Assembly (NCBI GenBank): GCA_964549745.1
Contig: CAZJWP010000027.1
Span: 1-21,957 of the forward strand
DNA: 21,957 nt
Source: J089 sp964549745
GTDB taxonomy: Bacteria > Fidelibacterota > Marinisomatia > Marinisomatales > J089
Reading direction: 5' to 3'
Below are positions 7,570 through 15,942 of this stretch, one piece after another; within the stretch, counting starts at the first letter, position 1, and every line of letters starts with the position of its first letter. A program made the translations under genes and the position numbers. The notes under the pieces were generated by a model. The model was given only the letters and a program-made list of their open reading frames with translations. It was not told the DNA's origin and made no database searches.

Positions 7570-9522
7570 ATGAACGAAAAAACACCAGCAAATAAGACCC
7601 GCCCTCTATTCTACGTTGGACTGGTTCTTCTCCCGCTTATCTTACTTTTGCTTATTGAAGGCGCCCTCCGGTTAATCTGGACTCCGGAAGAATCAAAAGG
7701 ATTATTCATTCCTGATCCATACAACAATCGTTATAGGGTTGTAAATCAGGCGGCGGGGAAATTGTATTTCTCCGGTTCGTCCTTCGGTGCGTTTGGTACT
7801 CAGGATGCCTTTTTAAAGGAAAAGCCGAAGAATGATTTACGAATCTTTGTACTGGGCGGTTCTTCAACTGCCGGTTATCCGACTTTATTTTCCGGTTCCT
7901 TTCCAGCCATGCTTCGGGCTCGATTACGGGTCATGTATCCCGGACGCACAGTCGAAGTTGTGAATCTTGGTATGACCGCTGTGAATACCTACACGGTGCG
8001 TGATTTTGCCCGTGAATGTTTTAACTATCAGCCGGACGCAATTATCATTTATTCCGGGCACAACGAATTTTACGGAGCCTTGGGTACCGGTTCATCTCAG
8101 AAGCCATTCTGGGGATCAAATCGAAACCTGACCCTGGGTTACATTCAATTGAAGAAACTTCGTCTATTTAGGTTATGGGCGGCATTTCTGGATTATATTC
8201 ATTCAAAGATAAAAATTAAGGCTCCATCACAAACGCTCATGGCGACTATGGCCAAAGAGCAGACCATTCCCTTGAATGGAAAACGCTACAACCGGACTGT
8301 TGATATCTTCAGGGAAAATATAGAAGACATTGTAAAATGGGCCAACGAAGATCACGTGCCGATTATTCTGGGAACTCTGGTTAGCAATATAAAAGACCAG
8401 TCCCCCTTTGTATCCATCCCGCCTGAAGGCCAAACCACCGATCATATTTTAGAGAAAACTAAATCTCTGTTACAGGATCAGCCTGCAAACCGCCAGGAAT
8501 TTATATTGGATTCCTTGCAACGAAAGTATCCAACAATAGCAGAACTGGCTTATCTATCAGGGAAGGTACACTATTTATTGGGGACGACAGATTCTGCGCG
8601 AATGGATTTTATTCGTGCTCGTGATTTGGACGGACTTCGGTTCAGAGCACCCAGCGATTTCAATCGGATTCTCCGGGAGATTGCACAACAAAACGACGAT
8701 GTATTTCTCACTCCCATTGATTCAGTCTTTGCAGCTCTTTCTCCGGGTGGTTGTGTTGGGAACAACCTCATCTGGGAGCATCTCCATCCGAATCCTAAGG
8801 GTTATTTTGAAATGGGCAAGGCCTTTGCTCAAACGCTGGCTCCCATCTTTAATCCGTCAGTTTTATCAGTGAATAATGACAGTCTATTACATCACATTCC
8901 ACTGAGCAGTCTGGATTCAGCGGAAACCCGATATCGGCTGCAAATCCTCACCGCCGGTTGGCCATTTCATCCCGATGCTCCATTTGTATCCGTAGATCAA
9001 TTGCATGCTTCCAATTTTGCCGACAGTCTGGCCCTGTCCGTCCTGAAAAGAGAATCAAATTATGAAAAAGCCCACGTCACCATGGCTCAACACTTTTTAA
9101 AGGAAGGGAAGTGGAAAAAAGCAATCCGGGAATACCAAATCCTTGCGGAAACATTCCCGCAGAATGAAAGTCCATGGTTGGCCATGGGACATATCTATAT
9201 TAATCATCGGAAGTTCGCGGAAGCGCTTCCCGTTTTGGAAACTGCGTTACATCTTACTTCGGATGCATTTGCTGAAAAGTGGGCCGGAACGATCTGGTTG
9301 AATCGTGGAGATGTTTCCAAAGCATTGCCTTATCTACAGACTGCCGATCGATTGAACTCCACGGATCCGCAACTTTTATACAATCTGAGCGGCGCCTATT
9401 TTTTAGGCGGTGATACACTAAAAGCCATTTCCACGATTAAACGCGCCCTCCGGTTAGCTCCAAACGATCCGGCCGCAAAGTCCTTCTATCAAAAATTGGT
9501 TACATCGCAAGCTCGTAAATGA
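7570..9522 (+). CDS. Membrane-anchored SGNH/GDSL-family hydrolase with TPR repeats (copy 1)
   Basis: A 650-residue protein. An N-terminal membrane anchor (about residues 12-34, LVLLPLILLLLIEGALRLIW) would leave the remainder outside the cytoplasm. SGNH blocks: LGGSSTAG with the likely nucleophile Ser98; NLGMTAVNTYT (block II Gly); YSGHNEFYG with Asn165 (block III); EHLHPNPKG with His404/His406 (block V). A helical, TPR-like stretch (about 310-360) with the ARDLDGLRFRAPSD motif sits between blocks III and V. About four TPRs fill residues 500-645. The family includes esterases and sugar-polymer O-acyl-modifying enzymes; the substrate here is unknown. No good Shine-Dalgarno precedes the ATG. The stop overlaps the next gene's start (ATGA), so the pair is translationally coupled. 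Confidence 0.82.
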   Translation: MNEKTPANKTRPLFYVGLVLLPLILLLLIEGALRLIWTPEESKGLFIPDPYNNRYRVVNQAAGKLYFSGSSFGAFGTQDAFLKEKPKNDLRIFVLGGSSTAGYPTLFSGSFPAMLRARLRVMYPGRTVEVVNLGMTAVNTYTVRDFARECFNYQPDAIIIYSGHNEFYGALGTGSSQKPFWGSNRNLTLGYIQLKKLRLFRLWAAFLDYIHSKIKIKAPSQTLMATMAKEQTIPLNGKRYNRTVDIFRENIEDIVKWANEDHVPIILGTLVSNIKDQSPFVSIPPEGQTTDHILEKTKSLLQDQPANRQEFILDSLQRKYPTIAELAYLSGKVHYLLGTTDSARMDFIRARDLDGLRFRAPSDFNRILREIAQQNDDVFLTPIDSVFAALSPGGCVGNNLIWEHLHPNPKGYFEMGKAFAQTLAPIFNPSVLSVNNDSLLHHIPLSSLDSAETRYRLQILTAGWPFHPDAPFVSVDQLHASNFADSLALSVLKRESNYEKAHVTMAQHFLKEGKWKKAIREYQILAETFPQNESPWLAMGHIYINHRKFAEALPVLETALHLTSDAFAEKWAGTIWLNRGDVSKALPYLQTADRLNSTDPQLLYNLSGAYFLGGDTLKAISTIKRALRLAPNDPAAKSFYQKLVTSQARK

Positions 9523-11468
9523 CGTCAAAATTTAAATCAATGTTATTCCGAGCAACCCTGGTTTTAATTCCGGTGATACTCGTGATTCTTCTGGAGATAA
9601 TTGTGAGGCTTGTTTCCCCGGGTCCTAATCTTGATTTAACGATCCCGGTACGCGACAACCCGGGCATGGTCCGTCTCAATCCTGAAATAGGTCTGCGATA
9701 TTTTCCCCGTGCTGATATGACCGGCTTTGGCCAGGATCGTTCGTTTCGGCAGCAAAAGATTCCCGGCACGATACGCATCATCACCCTTGGAGGGTCAACC
9801 ACAGCCGGTTTTCCTTATTTCTATTCGGGATCATTTCCCAGTCTTCTGGAAACACGTTTAAAAGCAGAATATCCGGAGAATTCGATCGAAGTCATCAATC
9901 TGGGCCTTACGGCAGTGAATTCATACACCGTGCTTGATCTGATTCCTGACTGTTTGGAATTACAACCGGATGCCATTGTAATATATTGCGGCCACAATGA
10001 ATTCTATGGTGCTTTTGGGAGCGCTACCCAATTTGGCCTTCCGGATTGGCTGCGTAGTCGGCGATGGGTGACAAAACTGGTCCTCACTCTCCGTCATGTT
10101 CGGTTGTATCAGATGATATCCTTGTGGGTGATGCCTTATCATGAAGAGGATGAACGACCATTGATGTCGCAAATATATCAGTCGAAAACGATACCCTATA
10201 ATTCGGAGCTGTATCAGCAAACCATGGCTCATTTCCAGGAAAATATGGAGGACGTTCTGGATAAAGCCGCACGCGCGCAGGTTCCAGTCGTTCTCTCTAC
10301 AATTTCGTCCAATTTAACGGATCAGGAACCTTTTGAGTTACCGGCAAAGTCGTTAGCCGACGATCCGGACTGGAAAAAAGTAAAATTCGATATCCAAAAC
10401 GAAGATTGGTCAACAGCACAGTCATTGATTAATATTTTAATTAAGACCTACCCCAATTCGCCTCAACTAGATTTCCAAATGGGAAAATGTGACCTAAACC
10501 TGGGCGATACCACACGGGCACTTTCTTTATTTGTGAAAGCCCGGGACCTTGACGGTATTCGTTTTCGTGCGCCTTCCGATATAAACAATATCCTTCGCGA
10601 TCTAAGTTCGGAGAGTCAAGTTGGACTGGCCGATGTGGATTCGATGTTTTACGGATTTCCACCGAGTCGAATGCCGAGTCAAAATCCATTTCTGGAACAT
10701 CTTCATCCCACTTTGAATGGAAATGCCAGGATTGCACACTTTATCGCTGACAGACTCATTCGTCTCCCTGATCCGGAATCTATATTTCCATCGCCTCCAA
10801 AAACGAATACAATTTCCGATCAAATGGTTCTTAAACGGGCACGAATAACACCTTTGGATAAAAGCGCCGCCAGTATTCAAATAAAGATTTTGACGTCCAA
10901 TCCACCGTACACACGAACACCCGGATTACGCCTAGTTGATATTAAGCCGCAGTCAAAGATTGACGAACTGGCTTTACGTATGTTGGCGGGGAAAATATCT
11001 TACCGGGAAGGTCACCTGGAGTTAGCCGCATATTGGCAATCCAGGCAGGAAGATGAAAAAGCTGTATCGGAATGCGATGCATTGGTTCATCAATACCCCG
11101 AGGACGCTGAATTATTAAAAGCCCTGGCTTCAGCATCCATGCGAACTCCCAATCATCCCAGAACGCTTTCGGTCTTGCAAAAGTTAACCGATATGAATCC
11201 CGAAGATGCGTTTGGTCAAAAATGGCGTGGATTATACGAGTTGGATGCAGGACATTTGGAAGCTTCAGATCACTGGCTAACCCAGGCGATTCGATCAAAA
11301 GATGATGATCAAACACGGTATAATTTAGCCGGAGTAAAATTGCGTTTGGGTCAGACAACAGCGGCCTTAACAGAATTGGACACGCTGTTAAAACGAAATC
11401 CGAACTATCCCAATGCGATGAATTTGAGACGGCAAATCAGACTCTCATTAAAAAAGACGAGCCAATAA
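9519..11468 (+). CDS. Membrane-anchored SGNH/GDSL-family hydrolase with TPR repeats (copy 2)
   Basis: This 649-residue paralogue of the upstream gene has the same architecture: N-terminal membrane helix (about residues 11-30), LGGSTTAGF with likely nucleophile Ser93, NLGLTAVNSYT, YCGHNEFYG with Asn160, an inserted TPR-like segment ending in ARDLDGIRFRAPSD, EHLHPTLNG with His394/His396, then C-terminal TPRs (about 500-640). The copies have diverged widely outside these blocks, so the duplication is old. Both keep all catalytic blocks, which suggests both are active, perhaps as a heterodimer or on different substrates. The start overlaps the previous stop by 4 nt. The gene ends only 3 bp from the stop of the convergent hydantoinase gene. 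An envelope or exopolysaccharide acyl-modification role is inference. Confidence 0.82.
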   Translation: MTSKFKSMLFRATLVLIPVILVILLEIIVRLVSPGPNLDLTIPVRDNPGMVRLNPEIGLRYFPRADMTGFGQDRSFRQQKIPGTIRIITLGGSTTAGFPYFYSGSFPSLLETRLKAEYPENSIEVINLGLTAVNSYTVLDLIPDCLELQPDAIVIYCGHNEFYGAFGSATQFGLPDWLRSRRWVTKLVLTLRHVRLYQMISLWVMPYHEEDERPLMSQIYQSKTIPYNSELYQQTMAHFQENMEDVLDKAARAQVPVVLSTISSNLTDQEPFELPAKSLADDPDWKKVKFDIQNEDWSTAQSLINILIKTYPNSPQLDFQMGKCDLNLGDTTRALSLFVKARDLDGIRFRAPSDINNILRDLSSESQVGLADVDSMFYGFPPSRMPSQNPFLEHLHPTLNGNARIAHFIADRLIRLPDPESIFPSPPKTNTISDQMVLKRARITPLDKSAASIQIKILTSNPPYTRTPGLRLVDIKPQSKIDELALRMLAGKISYREGHLELAAYWQSRQEDEKAVSECDALVHQYPEDAELLKALASASMRTPNHPRTLSVLQKLTDMNPEDAFGQKWRGLYELDAGHLEASDHWLTQAIRSKDDDQTRYNLAGVKLRLGQTTAALTELDTLLKRNPNYPNAMNLRRQIRLSLKKTSQ

Positions 11469-11471
11469 AAA

Positions 11472-12830
11472 TCAAATGGATTGATTGTCCGGAGTTTTCC
11501 CCGGCACAAACTTCCCCTTCGTTTCCTTCACCAACTTCCCATCATTGATCAAACGCTCTCCCCGCCGCCACACCTGTTCCGGGAAGATCGCTTCCATTCC
11601 GTCATAAGCGGTCCAATCGGTGATTGATAGTCGCTGTTCCGGCCAGGAAGTAGTTCTGGAGTTTAGATCCACGATTGCAAGGTCTGCGTCACTCTCCGGT
11701 GCAATATTCCCTTTTTTTTGCGCCAGTCCAAATATCCGGGCCGGATTTCGACTTGTAAGCTCCACCAATCGCGGGAGGGGAATGCCACGGTCCATGAACT
11801 GCGGCAACAGGGTCGGGAAAAGCGTATCAACGCCGCCCATACCATTGGGTATTTCCTGAAAGGGGATATTCGCCGGTTTGTCCTTCCGGCAAAAGGGGCA
11901 GTGGTCGCTGCCAATCGTTTGAATGGTTCCTGTTTTAATTCCCTTCCAAAGCGCTTCGCAATCGGAGGGAGTTCGCAATGGCGGACTGGCCACAAACATG
12001 GCGCCGTCTGTTCGTTCGTAAACACTTTGATCAAGTAATAAATATTGCGGGCAGGTTTCCACCATGAGCCCGCCTTCAATGGCCGCTTCAAGTCCTTTTT
12101 CGGATGTAAGGTGAACCAAGTAAATCGGACATCCGGTCCGGGCTTTGATTTTTACCATTTGCCGTATCGCTGTAACCTCCGCTTCAACCGGACGGCTTTC
12201 TCCGTGCCACTTGGGTTCGGTGAGCTTTTTCCCTGCAAATCGTGCGGTGGCTTTCCCGATGACTGCGTTATCCTCCGCATGGACCATCAACACACCGCCA
12301 ATCTGTGCGATAATTTTAGCAGCAGTCTCGATTTGAGGATAGTCCAGCATCATACCCGCTTCTTTATAGGTTGTGAATACTTTAAAACTCAGAGTACCGT
12401 CTGCAATTCTATCGGGAATTTCTTTCAGAATTTTGGGATCGATTCGGGTCAGGTTGACGTGCAGGGCCACATCGGTTAAAGCATCCTGAGCAAGCGCCTG
12501 TCTGTCCCGAACGCTTTCTTCCAAAGTTTGGCCCGGCTTCAATAGGGTGAAATCAATAATCGTCGTTACGCCTCCTTGCAGAGCGGCCCGGCTTCCGGTG
12601 GCAAAATTATCTGCCGACCAGATCGACTTGATGGGAATTCCCATGTGCGTGTGTGGATCAATTATTCCGGGGAATAGGTGTTTCCCGCTGCAGTCCACCA
12701 CATCGGCTTGTCCGGGAACCAATTGTTCGCCGACTTCGGTGATTTTGTCACCGGAGATACGTATATCCGCAGGTCGAATACTATCGGCGGTAACCACGGT
12801 GCCGCCGGTAAAAAGGAGCTCAGAATTCAT
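11472..12830 (-). CDS. Dihydropyrimidinase/hydantoinase-type cyclic amidohydrolase
   Basis: This 452-residue protein matches the usual length of D-hydantoinases and dihydropyrimidinases. All binuclear metal ligands are visible: His60 and His62 (DPHTHMG), the lysine that becomes carboxylated (Lys150, SFKVFTTYK), His184 (VHAED), His240 (VHLTS) and Asp309 (GSDHCPF). The family hydrolyses cyclic diamide bonds in hydantoins, dihydropyrimidines or, in relatives, allantoin. It is the last gene of the yqeC-mocA-yqeB-xdhC run and overlaps xdhC by 11 nt, so it is probably expressed with it. E. coli also carries a hydantoinase-like gene in its xdhD/yqeB/yqeC/ygfJ cluster, which supports a link with molybdenum-hydroxylase heterocycle catabolism. 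The substrate cannot be told from sequence; allantoinase or a phenylhydantoinase-like enzyme remain possible. Confidence 0.88.
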   Translation of the reverse strand: MNSELLFTGGTVVTADSIRPADIRISGDKITEVGEQLVPGQADVVDCSGKHLFPGIIDPHTHMGIPIKSIWSADNFATGSRAALQGGVTTIIDFTLLKPGQTLEESVRDRQALAQDALTDVALHVNLTRIDPKILKEIPDRIADGTLSFKVFTTYKEAGMMLDYPQIETAAKIIAQIGGVLMVHAEDNAVIGKATARFAGKKLTEPKWHGESRPVEAEVTAIRQMVKIKARTGCPIYLVHLTSEKGLEAAIEGGLMVETCPQYLLLDQSVYERTDGAMFVASPPLRTPSDCEALWKGIKTGTIQTIGSDHCPFCRKDKPANIPFQEIPNGMGGVDTLFPTLLPQFMDRGIPLPRLVELTSRNPARIFGLAQKKGNIAPESDADLAIVDLNSRTTSWPEQRLSITDWTAYDGMEAIFPEQVWRRGERLINDGKLVKETKGKFVPGKTPDNQSI

Positions 12831-13806
12831 GGAGTTTGGATGTATCCTTTCCCTTTTTTCGCAGATGGAGAATGACCTCCGCCAAAATGCTCACTGCGAT
12901 CTCCGGGACTGTTTCCGCTTCAATGTTCAACCCCACCGGTGAATGGACCCAATCCGCGCGTGCTTCTGCTATACCTTCCCGGATCAATTGTCCCCGGAGA
13001 ATGGACCATTTCCGCTTGCTGCTAATGAGTCCCGCGTAGGCACAATCCTGTCCGAGTATCCACCGGAGTAAATCAAGATCGTGGAAATGTCCCGGAGTTG
13101 CGATCAGAACCAGATCGGTTCGGTTTAGGACGATTTGATCATCGAATGTTTTATCATAATTCAGAGAAACATGGTCCGCATTGGGAAAGCGGTCCCGGGT
13201 CAGCAAATCCGGGCGGTCATCGTAAACCACGGCATGCAGATCAATAAAGTGTGCCAGATCGGCCACCGCTTTGCCTACGTGCCCGGCGCCGAAAATATGA
13301 AAACGAGTTACCGGAACAATCGGTTCGGTAAGTTTAAGGAATCCATCTTCGACTTTGGACTGAGGCCGGTCCACATCTTCATTCGAGATTTTACGATCCA
13401 CGTGAGTTGTTTTATCCAGTGGAATTTTTGTAACCAAATTTCCGGTCCCGATTTTCATTTGGTCCGATAAGTCTTCATAAAAAGATCGCACCTTTACTGA
13501 AAACGGCTCCAGCACGATTCGGGTCGTCCCGCCGCAAAGACTGCCTTCTTCCAGAGCATCCTTGTTTGTGAGTTCATATTGTTCCAGCCGGATTTCCGGC
13601 TTGGACAGTAACGCCCTGGCCTGGGTGATAACATCGAATTCCATCTTCCCGCCGCCGATGGTACCATAAATCGCCTCTGCGGTAACCAGCATGGCCGGAT
13701 AATCCTTTCGCGGAACCGACCCTTTCCATTCCACCAGACTGCACAACACAGCGGGCGTGTTCACATCCAGGTTCAAGATTTGTTCACAGACTATCGGTTC
13801 AATCAT
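12820..13806 (-). CDS. xdhC: XdhC/CoxI-family molybdenum hydroxylase maturation protein
   Basis: This 328-residue protein has both XdhC halves. The N-terminal domain carries GSVPRK (29-34), GTIGGGKMEFDV (from 48) and GSLCGGTTRIVLEP (from 88). The C-terminal Rossmann domain carries FGAGHVG (172-178), ATPGHFHDLDLL, the AGLISSKRK turn and SPVGLNIEAETVPEIAVSI. XdhC proteins bind molybdenum cofactor, promote its sulfuration and insert it into xanthine dehydrogenase-type enzymes. In clusters with yqeB the same family is thought to serve the selenium-dependent hydroxylases. The start overlaps the yqeB stop by 4 nt (ATGA), and the end overlaps the hydantoinase start by 11 nt. The longer hydrophilic linker between the two domains (about 105-160) is not obviously conserved. 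The family call is firm; the client enzyme is not in the window. Confidence 0.9.
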   Translation of the reverse strand: MIEPIVCEQILNLDVNTPAVLCSLVEWKGSVPRKDYPAMLVTAEAIYGTIGGGKMEFDVITQARALLSKPEIRLEQYELTNKDALEEGSLCGGTTRIVLEPFSVKVRSFYEDLSDQMKIGTGNLVTKIPLDKTTHVDRKISNEDVDRPQSKVEDGFLKLTEPIVPVTRFHIFGAGHVGKAVADLAHFIDLHAVVYDDRPDLLTRDRFPNADHVSLNYDKTFDDQIVLNRTDLVLIATPGHFHDLDLLRWILGQDCAYAGLISSKRKWSILRGQLIREGIAEARADWVHSPVGLNIEAETVPEIAVSILAEVILHLRKKGKDTSKLHEF

Positions 13807-14594
13807 AACATTTTTCTTTGTTTAGCAATTAAAACAGCTTCCAGGCAACCCCGGGCTACCGATCGCGCTTTGTCCGAAATCGTACGGAAATCCACCTCAG
13901 CACCGCGGGGATCCACATCGGCGATTTTCAATCCCCGGATCATGGGGACTTTGGGAGAGATCAAACCACGTACAATACCGTTTGTTTTGGCTTTAACCTC
14001 CACTGAATCGGCGATCACGCCCAGGACATCACCGCGCGAAACCAGATCACCGAAATCCACATTCCAAACCAGTTTTCCATCCGCTTCCGCGTAGATCACT
14101 CGTTGACTGCTTTGGCCGCCAATGACTCCCGGCACCCTTGAATCGGGTTGCGCAGCCCCGGACCAGATCACCCGCCCAAGATTGTGGCCGCGTTGCGTTT
14201 CGATGACGGCATGGCAATTTCCCCCGGTATCAAATCCCGGTCCAAGACCGATGGTGAACGGTGCCAGCAATCGCATGTCTTTCACTGATTTTTTGAGCAT
14301 CCGGCCATCAATGATCACATCCGGATTTAACGAAGGGATCAGATCAGGATCATCGGGACCGATGGGAATATCCTTTCCCCACATCCACAAATTTGGATTC
14401 CAGTCCGTGATCAACTTTGCCCGAATACTCTCCACGTCCGATTCTCCAACCAGCATGGCATCGCTGAAGGTTACGGTCCGGCGGATAGCCAACGGGACCG
14501 GCAATTCAGACAATAGAACCCGGTACCCACAGGATTTCAGGGTCCAGGCCGCTGCGCTGGCCAATTCTCCAGCGCCTCTAATCCATACCTTCAT
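13803..14594 (-). CDS. yqeB: YqeB, selenium-dependent molybdenum hydroxylase maturation protein
   Basis: This 263-residue protein follows the YqeB (EF2563-type) family through its whole length: IRGAGELAS (5-13), PLAIRRTVTFSDAM (34-47), IDGRMLKK (95-102), TIGLGPGF (114-121), IETQRGHNLGRVI (131-143), KIADVDPRG (223-231) and ISDKARSVARGCLEA (239-253). The start is dinucleotide-binding-like and the middle (about 165-205) resembles a biotinyl/lipoyl-like hammerhead. YqeB is one of two protein markers of selenium-dependent molybdenum hydroxylases, in which selenium is a labile cofactor at the molybdenum centre rather than selenocysteine; its exact chemistry is unsettled. It overlaps mocA upstream and xdhC downstream by 4 nt each. 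Its presence predicts selenophosphate synthase (SelD) elsewhere in the genome. Confidence 0.93.
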   Translation of the reverse strand: MKVWIRGAGELASAAAWTLKSCGYRVLLSELPVPLAIRRTVTFSDAMLVGESDVESIRAKLITDWNPNLWMWGKDIPIGPDDPDLIPSLNPDVIIDGRMLKKSVKDMRLLAPFTIGLGPGFDTGGNCHAVIETQRGHNLGRVIWSGAAQPDSRVPGVIGGQSSQRVIYAEADGKLVWNVDFGDLVSRGDVLGVIADSVEVKAKTNGIVRGLISPKVPMIRGLKIADVDPRGAEVDFRTISDKARSVARGCLEAVLIAKQRKML

Positions 14595-15169
14595 TGTAGT
14601 TTGTCCAAATATGCATCCATGTCTGTGATCACTCCCGGGTCATCCACTTCAACCGGCAAACACCGGCCGGGATGATTTTCCCGCACGACCCGCCCGCCGG
14701 TATCACCGGTTAATCGCCGTAATTCAGGGATCAGATCGGATGGGAAAAATACCGGTTGTCCCGGTTTATTCGCAAAAATGGGATACACTATTTTTGTGGG
14801 ATTTTGCCTGGCTGTATTTGCAAGTAATTCCGCCGTTCTTCGGCGAATGAAGGGGCGGTCCCCGTTACAAAACCCGACTATTTCGGCTGAAGGGTTTATG
14901 GCTCCCAATCCTGTTCGAACAGACGTGGACAATCCATGGGCAAAATCCGGATTGAAGGTAAAAGTCAGTTTGGCCGGGTATATCTGAGTTAATTCCAAAC
15001 CCACTTTTTGCGATTCGTGCCCGGTAACAATAATGATATCATTCTGGAATCCACCAAAGACAGAGACTGTTTTTGCAATCACCGGCAAACCGTCGATTTC
15101 CAAAAGCAATTTATTCGGCGGATACCGGGAGGATAGTCCGGCAGCGGTAATGATCATCGAAAGGTTCAT
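14591..15169 (-). CDS. mocA: MocA-type molybdenum cofactor cytidylyltransferase
   Basis: This is a 192-residue nucleotidyltransferase. The N-terminal NTP-binding loop is AAGLSSRYPPNKLL (from residue 9), followed by GDRPF (103-107, metal/nucleotide site), GQPVFF (137-142), TGDTGGR (154-160) and DDPGVITDMDA near the end. MocA converts Mo-molybdopterin to its cytosine dinucleotide form, which xanthine dehydrogenase-family hydroxylases in many bacteria need; the YgfJ subfamily sits in yqeB/yqeC clusters. The ATG at 15169 is chosen because it forms an ATGA overlap with the yqeC stop; an in-frame start at 15184 would add five residues and a longer overlap. The loop GLSSRYPPNK differs slightly from the common GxSxRxGxNK form, so nucleotide preference (CTP or GTP) is inferred from context. 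Confidence 0.9.
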   Translation of the reverse strand: MNLSMIITAAGLSSRYPPNKLLLEIDGLPVIAKTVSVFGGFQNDIIIVTGHESQKVGLELTQIYPAKLTFTFNPDFAHGLSTSVRTGLGAINPSAEIVGFCNGDRPFIRRRTAELLANTARQNPTKIVYPIFANKPGQPVFFPSDLIPELRRLTGDTGGRVVRENHPGRCLPVEVDDPGVITDMDAYLDKLQ

Positions 15170-15939
15170 ACGGTTTTCCACCACCCATCCCGAACACTTC
15201 CAAAAAATACCGGCGCTTCCGTTCTTTCTGCAATTGCCCGAGCCAGCGTCCCGGCCGGTGCTTCATTTAAATCCGCTTTATTCACGAAGTACCGGATTTC
15301 AGGTCCGGGTTTAACCTTGGAAAGATAGCCGTATTTTGATGTGACAACTCCTGCAATGAACTCCGCACTCAGCGGTATGTGCGAATTCACTTTCCAATAC
15401 TCACAAAATTTTTCGTAGCGGTGCACAATATTTTGGGGTATCTGACCCACCGTGTCCGAACCAACCACAATTAGCACAATATCCACAAAGTCCGGTACGG
15501 ATGGATCGGTTTCGGAATGAATCTTTAGCGGAAGGTTACGCGCACCGTCATTTTCCACCAAAGCGATATCGGTCAACGGGATCAATTGTTTCAATTGCGA
15601 TTCATCGATTCCACCGAATTTTTCCGCCGATATTTGCGAACCCATCAGGAACAGCGGATTTGACGGCCATTGCGATTTCAATTCGTCAAATGTTTGTCTG
15701 TTGAGGAAAATCGGCTCCAAACCCTGATGCGGACCTGACTTAGTGAGGGAGGTAAGAAGAACGCTGTTGTTCTTCGATAATTCAAATCCCAACTTTCGGA
15801 TCAGGCTGGTTTTCCCGCCGCCGCCGAAAAAAGCGATGGAAGTCCCGGGTTTTGGTTGAGAGTCCTTAAAGAGTATGGGAGCAAAGTCCATTGAGGAATT
15901 TACGGAAATGGTGATGTCTGATGTCCAAAGAAAACTCAT
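15166..15939 (-). CDS. yqeC: YqeC, selenium-dependent hydroxylase accessory protein
   Basis: This 257-residue P-loop protein is the first gene of the operon. Visible motifs: FFGGGGKTSLIRKL (P-loop, from residue 37), LLTSLTKSG (the family usually has TTT here), LVENDGARNLPLKIH (Walker-B-like strand with the family's EnDGAR element) and a late VNKADL motif (GTPase-like NKxD). These match the YqeC family, the second protein marker of selenium-dependent molybdenum hydroxylases. The ATG at 15939 is preferred because AAGGG lies 8 nt upstream; a GTG directly before it (15942) is possible. The N-terminus is about 20 residues longer than I expect for the family, so a later Met (residue 17) is a third option. 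The leader upstream can form several hairpins. Confidence 0.9.
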   Translation of the reverse strand: MSFLWTSDITISVNSSMDFAPILFKDSQPKPGTSIAFFGGGGKTSLIRKLGFELSKNNSVLLTSLTKSGPHQGLEPIFLNRQTFDELKSQWPSNPLFLMGSQISAEKFGGIDESQLKQLIPLTDIALVENDGARNLPLKIHSETDPSVPDFVDIVLIVVGSDTVGQIPQNIVHRYEKFCEYWKVNSHIPLSAEFIAGVVTSKYGYLSKVKPGPEIRYFVNKADLNEAPAGTLARAIAERTEAPVFFGSVRDGWWKTV

Positions 15940-15942
15940 CAC

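Noticed and set aside
12045..12479. 144-residue + strand frame inside the hydantoinase gene
   Set aside because: The opposite strand carries every metal ligand of the hydantoinase in order; this frame is Cys/His/Phe-rich with no domain.
12820..13806. Treating the xdhC-type gene as part of a complete xanthine dehydrogenase operon
   Set aside because: No FAD, iron-sulfur or molybdopterin subunit is found on either strand of the window.
14122..14628. 168-residue + strand frame over yqeB and the end of mocA
   Set aside because: Antisense shadow of two well-supported genes; no ribosome-binding site and no family resemblance.
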